Shown: positions 44,569 to 55,528 of the stretch, piece after piece
How positions within the stretch are numbered: position 1 is the first letter of the stretch
Layout of the letters: the number at the start of each line of letters is the position of its first letter
Source of the DNA: Andrena cerasifolii
Lineage: Eukaryota; Arthropoda; Insecta; Hymenoptera; Andrenidae
Reading direction: 5' to 3'
NCBI RefSeq assembly: GCF_050908995.1
Contig: NC_135121.1
Coordinates: forward strand, 12,586,001 to 12,650,000
Length of the DNA stretch: 64,000 nt
Program-made: the position numbers and the translations under genes
Notes under the pieces: model-generated
What the model saw: only the letters and a program-made list of their open reading frames with translations
Databases searched by the model: none
What the model was told of the DNA's origin: nothing

Positions 44569-45202
44569 CCCTTTGCCGAGGCGACACGCTTCAACTATGG
44601 TTCAGGTGGAGAATGAAGGGGTGGTTCGAGTTACTTCCCTGATTAATCGAGGATCAGGTGACTTTGATAAAGTTGCGGTAGTGTTGAATTTTGCAGTTCG
44701 GGGCGTAGAACGGGGGATCATATTTTCTGCTCTGAGACTAGTATATCTTAGACATTAAAAATTATTACAAGGAAAGGTCCCTACTAAATGTAGAGGAGAT
44801 ACAGGTATTTATTACGCTTTTTTTTGGTTTGCTGCCCAAATTTACTCTAGGGGGGTGAAAATTTCCGCCTGAAAATCCAGCTATTTTCCGATTTTGTGTT
44901 ACAACTCGCGTATCGCTTTTGCCAAATGATAGTCCTAATTAAAAGAAGTAACTTTTGTGTGAAAACTTTTCTCTCTCTCTTACAATTCGCGAGTAATAAT
45001 CATAGAATCAGAAATTTCTCAGAGTGCAATTTTCACCCCCTTCGAGTAAATTTTGGCAGACCTAGAAATTTGCGAAATTAATACCTACATCTCCTCTACG
45101 TATCCCAAGAGTTTCATAATTTTTTTTAATTTTAGGGATCTTCCCTTATGAGTAATTGAGTTTGCAAAAGTACTCCCGAAGGTCGCTCGCGTCGGCAAAC
45201 AG
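44569..45202. mobile_element. TTAA-flanked element enclosing a second MITE
   Basis: TTAA at 44565-44568 and 45203-45206. CCCTTTGCCGAGGCGA at the left pairs imperfectly with TCGCGTCGGCAAACAG at the right. The foldback at 44771-45145 lies inside it. It sits in the intron between the two constant Snap25 exons. Confidence 0.6.
44771..45145. mobile_element. Foldback MITE, family also at 15,891
   Basis: GGAAAGGTCCCT at the left and AGGGATCTTCCC at the right. Internal GCTGCCCAAATTTACTCTAG pairs with GAGTAAATTTTGGCAG. Same motif order as 15,891-16,313. Confidence 0.82.
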
Positions 45203-45344
45203 TTAAGGGTGGTGGAGGAGGGTGGCGCGAACTTAGGGTTCGCTCGAGTTTGATTTGTTCGGTTGGAGAGTGTGCTGTAAAACAGAAGGCTCGTTTAAAG
45301 ACAAGTGTGAGAGGGTAGAGTGGCGATTTTCGGGACAGCCCTAC

Positions 45345-45462
45345 TTGTTGCATGGAAGAACGCAGAGACCGCAGCACTTTTCCATCCCAGTGAGATTTTT
45401 TTCTGCCTCGCGCATGTCGGCGTTGATCTGGTCCATGCCCTCCTCGATTCTGTCCAGTTGCT
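45345..45462 (-). CDS. Snap25: Snap25 constant exon: end of SNARE helix 1 and palmitoylated linker
   Basis: Minus strand, acceptor ATGAAACAG|AGC, donor AACAA|GTAGGG, 118 nt. It completes E, then QLDRIEEGMDQINADMREAE and KNLTGMEKCCGLCVLPCNK. The four cysteines (CC, C, C) are the palmitoylation cluster that anchors SNAP-25 to the plasma membrane. In vertebrates this is the exon that exists as the 5a/5b pair; here I see only one copy. It joins in phase to the exons on both sides. Confidence 0.96.
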
Positions 45463-46715
45463 CTGTTTCATCGTACGAGAAGAGAACGTTAAAACCCTTC
45501 TAGCCGCTATACCGCGGTTAAGGCTCGAAAGAGAGCGGACAGCCCGATCGTAAATAAATCCAACCAATCACAGCGTCATCTACGCGCGAGCCGTTTGACG
45601 GACAACTAAAAAAGAAGCTCACCGAAACGGGCAACGAAACTGGGGAGAACAAAAGAAGAAGAAAAAAAAACTGTCCATTTCTCTTTCGAGGGCTTTTGCT
45701 TCGTCGCTCTCAAAAAATGGCCCGCGTCGTCATTCTTGGTCAAATCATTGGAAAAGAGCGCCGGTTCCTTTCTGCGTACAATACAGAATACCATGAATAA
45801 CTGGCTGCGGTACAATCGCAAAGTATATTTAATAAAAATAAAAATAAAAAGAAGCGAAGGACTCTGTTCCTTGATCGGTACCAAATGACGACCAGCGACT
45901 TCGTACTCTACGAGGAGTCGTCGAGAGAATCACCGTCGTTCCGATATTATCAGACTGCTATAGACACAGCAAAATATATCCACCGACGAAAGCAGAACGT
46001 CGGTTGCAGAGTCCGGTTGACCGTGGATCGGTGGATCGAAGAGGTGCATTTTGTTGCGCAGATTCCTCGAGACGAGAATTACAGAGATAATGTTCGTTAA
46101 ACATCGACGGACGGACGGCGACGTCTCCCGACGAACGTTCCCCGGGGGGAAAGAAAAAAAAAGAAAAAACGAGTGCAACGAAAGTGCAACAGCTAAGCAA
46201 AGAGTCTCCCTACTAAGGGTACCTAAGATCGGGGTGAGTAGATCTGTATGTACTTTGGGGGGTGTACGGTGGGTATTTTCTAAGGGTACTGGGTTACGAA
46301 TCGAAACCAAGTATTACGCTTTACGAGTTATATAAGAGTAGTAACGCGCTGAATGCAAAAATGTGCCGGTCAACACAGCGGGGTGGGGGGGAGGGCGGGC
46401 TGGGTAGGCAAATGTGGATTGCGAGTAAAATTACGTGGTGGTAGATTGACTTACACCGTGCCGGGGTAGTAACGGAGATAGGCGTTTCGTTTAAAGAACG
46501 GTGGTGCGCGGTGTCGTGCGTGCGACCCGATACAACATCTCTGTATATATATATATATTTACTCTTCCTTCGGTTTTCTCGTCGTTCTTTTGTATCTGTC
46601 TACTTGTTTTGTTTCTGTATATCGCTGTAGTTTGTTCGTTCGCCTTCGTGAGAGATTCACGGTCACGGAAGGACACGGAGTAAGAGTAGAGGAGGAAGCA
46701 CATAGGCGGAGAGAA

Positions 46716-46766
<51 letters not shown>

Positions 46767-47333
46767 TCGTAGAAAGAGGCAGAAGAAGAAGAGATGGAGA
46801 AGTTTATCGAAGTGAAAGAAAGAGAGGCTGCGAGGCAGAGGCAGAGGAAATAAAAGAGGCAAATAGGAGAGGGTGGCTAGGGGTAGAAAAGAGAGCACAG
46901 AGCGAAGGTTTGATGATCGAAATCAACAGCGAGGAGAACTGATAAGGGAGGAGTACGAGAAGTGAATGAAAGTGGGTGGGAGTGTGGTCGAAGCGACAAA
47001 GGGGTGGAAGAAGATGCAAGGAGGGGGGATTGGAGCTGAAGAAGAAAAGGAGGAGAGAAGTATAATTGATGATCTCGAACGTATACGATCTGAACGCTGA
47101 AGGAGTGGGTGGTGAATAGATGTAGAACGAATCCGTAGTCTTTCGGGTGCTTTTTTGGTTTGGTATTTGAGCGGGGTCTCGATGGCTGACAACTAAATCA
47201 GATGGAACGGGGGGTTTGCACAGTGTCTGGACGATATTACACGCAATTAGTGTCGTGTGCGGACGTATACGTACAATCCGCGCGTACAGAGCAATGGTGC
47301 ACGGTGCACGCGTGGATATTGTATATCGGCGCG
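45463..47333 (-). other. Snap25: Snap25 intron sequence, no gene
   Basis: Between the constant exon at 45.4 kb and the foldback at 47.3 kb. It contains purine-rich stretches and the (GA)n run at 46718-46762. Short frames here are low-complexity. Confidence 0.5.
46718..46762. repeat. (GA)n microsatellite
   Basis: Forty-five bases of GA repeat in a purine-rich region. Confidence 0.95.
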
Positions 47334-48056
47334 CAGCGGTTTAAAATGCGATTCTAGCTGAGCAAAATTATTCTTTCCTGTACGTATATATGTATATACA
47401 CTTGAATAGTATTTTATTATTTTTAATTCTTTTTTTACTTATTTACGATTCATTTTTTTTATTTTGTGACTAAGTAAAATACGGGTGTCCTTGATAGAAG
47501 GTAATATTTCTAAATTGTAATCAATTAGTTTAAGAGACAATTTACAAGTAAGCAGATGAGTATTTTGGAGTAAAATTAGCGCGAAGCATTAGAAAGTGTT
47601 GCAATGTTTAGTTTTTCTGGTACTTTGATAAGTACATTAATAGGATTTAAGGACAACTTATACTGGTTCCTGCATTTTTTATTACACACAAAAAGAAAAT
47701 AGAAAAAAATCAATTTCTCAAATTGTATTAATTTATTTATCAAACAACCAGAAAAACTAAATACTGCAGCACTTGCTGATGCTTCGCACTATTTTCATTT
47801 TACATACATTATATGCACTTTCTGATTTTTGCTGAGATACTAATCTGTTCCTTCGTCAATTTTTCATTCAACTTTTATCGAGGACACCTGTATTTTTACT
47901 TACACACAAAAACAAGCAAAAAATAATCGTAAATAAGTAAAAAAAAAATTAAAGAAAATAAAAGAGTAAATACTATTCAAGCATACATACGTACAGGAAA
48001 GAAAAATCACAAAATAATGTAATTCTACTCAGCTGGAGTGGCATTTTAAACCACTG
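47334..48056. mobile_element. 723-bp foldback element next to Snap25 alternative exon copy 3
   Basis: CAGCGGTTTAAAATGC at the left pairs with GCATTTTAAACCACTG at the right. Arms pair over long AT-rich stretches (TTTACTTATTTACGAT / ATCGTAAATAAGTAAA and GGGTGTCCTTGATA / TATCGAGGACACCT, imperfect). It ends about 200 bases from the alternative exon. Confidence 0.82.
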
Positions 48057-48261
48057 TGCGGCGGGTGGAACGTATAAGAATATATATATACATAAGAATA
48101 CACAGAATTCTATATTCGTCGATGGTTGGCTTCTGTGTTCGGTCGTGGACCGTATATGTATATACGTTTATGCGTAAAAACTCTCTTGTGAAACAAATGG
48201 GCCCGTATCTTTCTCTTTACGTAAGTTTAATGTTTGTATGTCTAGATTTGAAATGGCTTAC

Positions 48262-48310
48262 CGCCTTGCTCGTCCAGCATTACGAGGGTTTTCATCCCGA
48301 CCTCGTGGCT
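48262..48310 (-). CDS. Snap25: Snap25 alternative exon, copy 3 (SHEVGMKTLVMLDEQG)
   Basis: Minus strand, acceptor GGTTGCCTGTTTAG|AGC and donor GGCG|GTAAGC, exactly 49 nt. It encodes SHEVGMKTLVMLDEQG, whose TLVMLDEQG is identical to the vertebrate SNAP-25 sequence. The ionic-layer Gln is retained. It is the copy nearest the constant exon at 45.3 kb. All three copies end one base into the Glu codon that the constant exon completes (G|AG). Confidence 0.88.
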
Positions 48311-48512
48311 CTAAACAGGCAACCGACCAATCAGCGGCGTGTTAACACGTCTGGAGGAACAGGAAGCACCGTCGAAACGCTCCCTCAAGCTTCCCTCCGC
48401 GAACATACATCGACTCATACGGAGATGCTTTCTCCGTCTATCTGTTCTAGACTCGAGTCCTGTCGATTCGGTGCAATCGAAAGACTCATAGAAACCAGGA
48501 TGGGCAAGCTAC

Positions 48513-49029
48513 AGTGAATTACTTAAATGTTCGGACAAATATTTGATTTTCAAACAGAATAACTTTTTTAAAATTGTTCCAAACGACTGGAGTGTTTTCG
48601 AGAAGCACGAAGGACTACTCTACTTAACTAGGTAACGTGTTTCGCCGTTTTAAAAAAAATGCAATTGGTCGGAATAGCGTAGAGAAAAGGTTCGCTTTTT
48701 TTTTTGTTTTTTTTTATCTGAGCCTGTAATAAAAATTTCAAAATCCCGTTTCTAGATTCAAGTAAGTTTTATACCTACGCGCTGAAAATTAGACAAGCGA
48801 CAGGCATCGAAATACATAGAATCTTTAAAACTGGGATTTCCACCCCATTTAGCTCATATCTACGTTAACCAATTTCGATGCAATTTTCAGCACGTATACA
48901 ACTTACTTAAATCTACGAACTAGATTTATAGCTTCTAGCTTCTCAACAAAAAAAAACTCAAGTCGTTTGGACCAATTTTAAGCAAGTTATTCTATTTTAA
49001 ATGGTATCCGAATATTTTCGTGATTCATG
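48513..49029. mobile_element. Diverged mariner-type long-TIR MITE
   Basis: TA flanks on both sides. CAGTGAATTACTTAAATG at the left pairs imperfectly with the right end, and GTTCCAAACGACTGGAGT pairs with the right-arm ACTCAAGTCGTTTGGACC. Several motifs are shared with 9570-10088. It lies between Snap25 exon copies 3 and 2. Confidence 0.75.
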
Positions 49030-49031
49030 CT

Positions 49032-50770
49032 ACGATCTCCTCGATTTCCTCGATTCGATCGTCCCTTCTCAGCCTATCCTCCCTTCCACCTTGTCTGTCG
49101 AGGCACCGCGGTAACAGGACGCTATCTTCTCCTCCGATATTCCCTTTATTGCCATTTCTCGCTAAAGCTGACCAATTACCGACCCGGAGGACGCTGTCAG
49201 GCTGGACAGCGGAGGGGCGAGAGGGCGCGTGCGACGACGATCTCGTCCTGATTCACATTAATTCTACGTCAGGCTCTGCTGCGGGGACCAGGATCTTTGC
49301 ACGTGATGCGACGAACAGAGGCACGTGGGGAGTTGTGGCGGACGAGTTGGATTTACCAACTGCGAAGCTGAGAGGACCATTCCGGTCCGGAGACTCGTGG
49401 AGATCGTTCCTAGAGGGGTATCTGGTCGCTCCTCTGCTTCGATCGAGCACTCGAGAGACCAAGCCAGAGAGAGGGTCGTGTCACAGTCTGACCGTAAGGG
49501 ACAACGAAAGGGCCAACGAATCTCTGCGACAGAAACAAATCGATCGACGAAGCGAAGAAGCGACTGGACGACAGTCTAAGTTCCTATCGATCGCCCAGGG
49601 GCGATCGATCTTCGAAAGCGCCGAGCGAGGGGGTTGGTAAATCCAACGGTCCAGGAGCGAAGAACTTTGAGGAAGGGGTGGGGATAAATCAATTGATCGC
49701 AGATCTGTGAAATTTCCAAGATCAAAAACAGATTAGAGACAGTCAATTTAACAGTGCCAGCTGCACTAAGGCTGGGCGGTGAACGCAGCTACGCGCTCTA
49801 ATAACAGGTACACATTTCTCCGGGACTAATCGAGTGCTAAAGATCGAAGATGAATGGGGGGAGGGCGGGTGAGGGAGATGATCGGGGATGAGGGAGAAGA
49901 ATCGAATGGATTTCAATCAGATGAGCCGAATGCACCGTATTACATTTATATCGAAGTGGGGCGAGATGATGCGAGAAGTCTGATTGAATATGTTGAATAG
50001 GAGCAGACAAAGGCAGAAGCAGATTAAAAAGGAAGAAATAGACACGCTTCGTTTCCAGTGTAGGCACTCGAGAGTGCCGTGGGCGCTGTAAGATACAGAA
50101 TTAGAAGCTTTGTTGTTCAGCTAGAGGACAGAAAAAGAGATCAGAACCAGAGATAAACGTTCGAGTTTCCGAGTCCCCGTGGGAAGTCGTTCGTCAGCGT
50201 CTCGGTGGTCGAATAAAGAAAACGACGTTACGCTTTGGAGGATCCCGCGGGCAATGAGTCCCGGGACTCGAAGTGATCCCAGGCGCGGGAGAGAGCCGAG
50301 CAAATGTGACCGCGAGTGTGTCCTGTCCTTTCAACGAACCAGTCCCGTCAACCGTGGAGAGAAGTGTACGAGAGAAGGAAATCTGCGTGGGACCGAGGGC
50401 CGCGAAAGCAAGCGAGGGTGCAGGCCCTCGGCCACCCCCAACCATCGATTTGCTCGAGTGAATTGATATTAAAAAAAAATACATAAAATAAGACAAAAAA
50501 AAAAAGATACACAACTTGTTTCGTCCGTACTTTGTTTATTCTTTTTTCATTGTTTCTCCCATGTCCCGTTTCCTTTCGTTTCTCGCCACTTTGCTCTCGC
50601 CTTTCTTTATTACTTTCTGTTAGTAATTCTTTTTCTTTTCTTTTTGGTTCCTATTTAACTCGGCCGCTCGCGCTTCTCGACTCGTTCATCGAGAAGAGAG
50701 CCTCGATTTGTTGTTGTTTTTTTTTTTTTTTTTTTGGTTTTTTTGGTTTATTGCTGAGGGAACTGCTTAC
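49032..50770 (-). other. Snap25: Snap25 intron sequence between copies 3 and 2, no gene
   Basis: A plus-strand frame at 49020-49640 is open but resembles nothing known. The rest is moderately GC-rich with T-rich tracts before the exon at 50.8 kb. Confidence 0.45.
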
Positions 50771-50819
50771 CGCCTTGATGGTCTAACATCGTCAGAGTGT
50801 TCGCTGCGACCTCCTCGCT
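50771..50819 (-). CDS. Snap25: Snap25 alternative exon, copy 2 (SEEVAANTLTMLDHQG)
   Basis: Minus strand, acceptor CGACCCTGTCGTAG|AGC and donor GGCG|GTAAGC, exactly 49 nt. It encodes SEEVAANTLTMLDHQG, aligned without gaps to the canonical copy at 57.0 kb. The ionic-layer Gln, Ser1, Glu3, Thr8-Leu9 and Leu12-Asp13 are kept; the basic Lys and Arg are lost. The acceptor repeats the CTGTCGTAG of copy 1. Because the copy keeps frame, splice sites and the key residue, it is probably a used alternative rather than a decayed duplicate. Confidence 0.85.
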
Positions 50820-51804
50820 CTACGACAGGGTCGAAGGGCCCACACGTTAACGGAAATGAAAGATCGTTCAGTGATGCGCGTGAACAACTGCGAAATCAAG
50901 TCAGAGAGACAAACAAGCAGAACCGCGTGCACGCCTTGCCACAGGAGGGATGCTTTGGTACCGCGCCGAATACCCGATCGGACGGAGGGGTGGAGAGATA
51001 AAAAAAAATACGTGATAAAACTTGTCGCGATGAGTGAACAGAAATGGTGCGACGGGGGGGGCTCTATCCGTTCCCTGGTTCCCAGGGGCCCGCGACCGGT
51101 ATCGCGAGTGGAATTCCACGGGATCCGAGTCGTGTGACAAAACGTGCCGGGCTTTAATCAAATAAAAAACTCCATATTCATCTACGAAAGAAAATAATCG
51201 TGTTCGAGGTGCACGTCCGCGCGGCGGGGGCATTTAATTTTAAGAGAAAATATATCTGCCCGAGATCGAGAGAAGCTGCGGTCCCTTTCTTTCGCGGGCG
51301 AACACCTCGAGCGTGCTGGTAAATCAGAAGAAATCATAGAAGAATCGAGTGGTGACGGTGAAAAGATACAAAGGAGTGATGGCGCGCGGAAAAAAATGCC
51401 AACGTGGATGAAGAACGACGATGATGGATCGTTAGTAGCTAGAGCGATTCGTAATAGTAACTAGCTAACTGCTCTGCACGCTGAAATTTTTCACAAGTGG
51501 CGACACTGGCGTGAACGTCTGCTTGCACCATGCGCGTCGCACTGCTAACGTAAAAGTCGCAACAGGGTACCGATTTATGCGGGCTGACTCTGGATTGGGC
51601 GCGAAGGACTCATTCAGACGTTGTTGGAGAGATTTTGCGCAGTAAAAAATGGCGTATAAATAGGGAGCGTTTTCATTGCTTATGAAGTTATTAGGCACTT
51701 GATATTGGGGTGCTACTACGGGGGTAAGTGATAACTAAAGACGTCTCTCGTAATTTTCCACCCTCTTCTGTAAAATTGTTCCATGAATCTCGCTATTTAC
51801 TGGT
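50820..51804 (-). other. Snap25: Snap25 intron sequence, no gene
   Basis: Just upstream (in transcription) of exon copy 2. GC-rich to 51.4 kb then AT-rich; no supported feature. Confidence 0.45.
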
Positions 51805-52497
51805 ACGCCTAAAACTAGAAAAATCGGGGTGAACTTTGACTATTTTTTTGTAACTGAAAATATATTTTAATTTAGAAATCTTTATGTGCATCTGAAAGTA
51901 CATGCTTTAATGTAACAATTGTGTAAATTTAAATGGAAAACTGAGAAGATTGAATATGTAATAGCAATTTTCTTTAGGCAGCTTTTTTTCAGAACACTTT
52001 CCGCGGTAACCAAAATATCTTCGGTAGTTTTTAAAAAACTTCTCTCAAATACATAAAAGACTCTAGTTCTTGTTGTAGCCGATTTTAAAAACATCAATTT
52101 GCCGCAAAACGGTGGCCGCTTGAGTACAGATGTGTGATTTTGCAGTGAAAAATCCTCCTCCTTTACTTTATAGAAAATAAACTATTACGTTTGAAAAATA
52201 GTCCTACGACAGAAATTGCATAATTCTATCGAAAACCTCTGTTCCAAATTTCAACTGAATCGGTCCACTTAGTTCTCGAGAAATATTGGTTACTGTTTTT
52301 TTTTTTTAATAATAGGTACCATTTTGAGATAAACGCTATTACGAATTCAATCTTCTTAATTTTAGAATTAAATTTATACACTCGTTGCATCGAAGTGTGT
52401 ACGTTAAGACGCCCATAAAGATTTTTATATTAAAGAGTATTTTCAATGAAAAAAAATTGTCAAAGTTCACCCTGTTTATTCCAATCCTAGGTGTATG
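51805..52497. mobile_element. Foldback element in a Snap25 intron
   Basis: GGGTGAACTTTGAC...TTTTTTT at the left pairs with AATTGTCAAAGTTCACCCTG at the right. GAAGATTGAAT (51950 region) pairs with ATTCAATCTTC (52,345 region). About 690 bp, no coding frame. Confidence 0.75.
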
Positions 52498-52508
52498 TTA
52501 ACCCTTAA

Positions 52509-52654
52509 GGGGTTAGCACCTTTGAGGCTTAAAAAAATCGAAATTTTGTTCCTGTTAAATGATACCTTATATACATTTCTCATTTATCTTATTAGTTCGC
52601 AAAAAGATCTGAAATTTACGTATGAGTTTCAGGCCCCAAAGGTAGCCTAACCCT
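52509..52654. mobile_element. Short TTAA-flanked MITE
   Basis: TTAA at 52505-52508 and 52655-52658. GGGGTTAGCACCTTTGAGGC at the left and GCCCCAAAGGTAGCCTAACC at the right. 146 bp; same family as 19751-19924. Confidence 0.82.
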
Positions 52655-53356
52655 TTAAGAGTTTAGAACAAGATCCATCGATACATTTTCACCTTACAAT
52701 TACACACCTCTCCAGCATTCGTTTAGAGTTCTCTGCGCGCGTTCTAAGTCATCCCGCATACAAACGATACATTTCTGCAGGTCCAAAGGGAATGAAGTGC
52801 CCGAGGATACAGCAGTAGAGTAATCCTCGCGGATATATCGGTGGGGGACGGAGAGAAGATGGTGACCGAACAGTACAAACTAGCGACCGGACTTTGCTTC
52901 TGTCGAGTCCCGCCACTCTTCATCGTTCTCGTCGCTGCTGGACATCGCTGTTGGTCAGCGAAACTCACGGCGAACGCTGTCCTCCGACTCGACTCGAATC
53001 GGGCTAGCCGTCGCGCTATCGCACGCGCGCGCGACAGTTCTATCAGTAAAACTCGCAGATCGACAAGCGGAGGGCGATAATAATGCCTACTTGGTAAGAC
53101 GACGGTCGACTAAGAAGTACGTTGGATGCAGAGGAGGGTTCGAATCGAGGTGATAAACGGGAAATAAATATATATGTATGTATATACATACACGTGTGTA
53201 AGGCGGATGTACGCTACGTGCTGTCATACCTTGGTCTATTCATCAGTCTCTCTTGAAAAACGCGCTCGACTGAAAGGGAAACGAAGGCGCGGGTCTGGAA
53301 GGCGTTGCACTCGGAGGTGTTGGATATTTCAAGGGAAACTTCCAGCCGCCCTTCCA

Positions 53357-53648
53357 GAGCTGGGCATTATTCGAATACAAAATTTATGATGTATTAGAGT
53401 AATGCCCTTTATTCGAATAATGCCCAATTCGAATCAATTTTTATTCGAATAATGCCCAATTCGAATCAATTTTTATTCGAATCAATTTTCATTCGAATAA
53501 ATTTTCATTCGAATCAATTTTTATTCGAATAAATTTTCATTCGAATCAATTTTTATTCGAATAAATTTTCATTCGAATCAATTTTTATTCGAATAATCTT
53601 CAAATAAAAAAAAAAGTAAGAATTTATTCGGATAATGCCCAACTCTGC
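53357..53648. repeat. Palindromic minisatellite built on ATTCGAATAA
   Basis: Units of about 18 bases (ATTCGAATAAATTTTC, ATTCGAATCAATTTTT) recur across 53,410-53,600. The ends GAGCTGGGCATTATTCGAAT and ATTCGGATAATGCCCAACTC are inverted repeats, and GGGCATTATTCGAAT also occurs internally as AATAATGCCC. Each unit contains the palindrome TTCGAA. Confidence 0.9.
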
Positions 53649-53665
53649 GCTCTTTCCCTCTTAAC

Positions 53666-53867
53666 CAGTGGCGCACCCAGAGAGGGGGCCAAGGAGCCCT
53701 GGCACCCCCAAAGAAAAGTTCCTTTGTACAAAGAAAACAAAATTGGATTCTATCCTTTCAATAAATTTTACCACCACCTAATGAATTTGACTGAATTTAC
53801 ATAAAAAAATATATTTTCATCCCTTCAACTAGGCTCCCCCCAAGATTAAATCCCGAGTGCGCCACTG
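53666..53867. mobile_element. hAT-type MITE with an exact 8-bp target duplication
   Basis: CAGTGGCGCAC at 53666-53676 pairs exactly with GTGCGCCACTG at 53857-53867. CTCTTAAC occurs directly before (53658-53665) and after (53868-53875). 202 bp, no coding frame. CAGTG ends and an 8-bp duplication fit the hAT superfamily. Confidence 0.93.
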
Positions 53868-53875
53868 CTCTTAAC

Positions 53876-54965
53876 GATCTTCGAAGCTCGTACTTTCATT
53901 TAATCTCAGAATCGAACGCGTGCCTCGAGATGGACAGAATAGACCAACATGAAGCACCCTTGTATACAGGGAACATACCTACGTGGAGAAAACTAGCGCT
54001 AAAGACGTTTACGAGTCATCTAGGTGTGGCTTACACACTGGGTATTTACACTAAACAGGTACATGTTTATATATATATACATACATATATAAACGGCAGC
54101 TATACTGTACGTATACTCGTGTATGGATAGATACATAGATGTATATAAATATGTACGTATTCGCACGTTGACTGAAAGCGACACAGCTAAGAAGCTTCGA
54201 GTGTTCGACTACGAGAATCAGGGGAAGAAGAGGGTGGGGGGGGGGGATAGAGTTAAAAGAGAGAGAGAGAGAAAAAAAAAGAGAATGCTGGACACGCGAT
54301 CCGCGGGGCGGTGGGTGTTGGCAAGAGAGAAAATAAAACAGATAGATAGATAGGTAGACAGACAGATAGATACTGACAAAATACATCGCGTATGCGTCCT
54401 AATCGAGATGCATACATCGAATACACACGAGGTAACACTTTCTACGCTCCGGATAGTACTTTATGGTGTACTGCCGCGTTGTGTGTGTAGGTGTGCGTGT
54501 CAGACACAAAGGGAGAACATAGTGACGAAGAGGCACAGAGAAGAGAAGGAGAGAAAGAAACAGAGACAGGAAGAGAAAGAGAGAGACAGAGAGAGAGAGA
54601 GAGAAGCGCCAAAAAGGGGTGGTCAGTAGAGAGGCTGAAGTGGTGGGCGTTAGAGGGTCGGACAGTGGGCGCGCAGAGGCACGAAGAAACAAAAACAGGC
54701 CGGTTGGTGAACCAGTTGAGAGTTGATAACGCGTTTAGGGCAACGATAAACACGCTCCGCACAGATTCGATTGCAGGCGTATGTATCTCGGGTCTCTCGT
54801 ATTCGTGTACTGGCAGCAGCAGCAGCGATAGCAGCACCAGCGAGGGTAGTGGCTGTTTCATTGCAAGTAGTCGATATGTCTATGTCGTGTTAGTTAAATA
54901 GTATGGATGGTAGCGTCGTCTCTCACGGCGGGCCGTGCAAAAGGGCCGCGGCGAGATCAAGATTA
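53876..54965. other. Intronic DNA with microsatellites
   Basis: Includes GATA/GACA repeats at about 54,340-54,372 and GA-rich sequence at 54,535-54,605. No supported gene. Confidence 0.5.
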
Positions 54966-55528
54966 AGGGCACCTTCCCCATCGAATCGATCCAGAAACAG
55001 GTCATCTTGGGGATTTTATTTAGAAAAAGTAAAACGTTGTGGTGGTAAACGACTTTTCAGGCTGTATTTGTATAACATTGAAGATAATAATAAAAAAAGT
55101 TTCCTTATTTTATCTACTACTGCTGGTGATACAGCAACCTTGCGGATTTGTAGAATCGTCTGAAATCAATGACCCAAGAAAATTCTTAATGTTTTCGACC
55201 AATCTTCTTCTTTCGTGGTTCAAACGTCTGCCAAAACATGAAATTACAATACCCTCCTATGACTATAGATGATTCCACGAACAATTGTATAAACTTTAAG
55301 AATTTCCTTAGTTTGTTGATTTCAGATAACTGTACAAGGCGTTATAAATTAGATAATTAACAGACAGCAGTATTAGATAAAATATGAAAGAAATATGTCA
55401 TTATCTTCAATAATGTACAAATACAGCTAAAAAAGTTTTTCACCACTATAACGTTTACTTTTTTTTTAAATAACAATCCTAAGGATGACCTATTCGTGGA
55501 GTGATTGGATAGGAAAGTACCTTTAACA
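54966..55528. mobile_element. Foldback element upstream in the Snap25 intron
   Basis: AAGGGCACCTT at the left pairs loosely with AAAGTACCTTT at the right. Inner arms pair better: GTATTTGTATAACATTGAAG with CTTCAATAATGTACAAATAC. About 560 bp, no coding frame. Confidence 0.72.

Noticed and set aside
49020..49640. 206-codon plus-strand frame as a gene nested in Snap25
   Set aside because: It starts inside the end of a decayed MITE, has no recognised domain or splice signals, and is low-complexity at its start.
52708..52774. Reading the 52.7-kb stretch in another frame as the SLESTRRMLALCEE exon (it contains NSKRMLERC)
   Set aside because: The frame has a stop just upstream, the acceptor would be poor, and the position between exon copies 1 and 2 is wrong.
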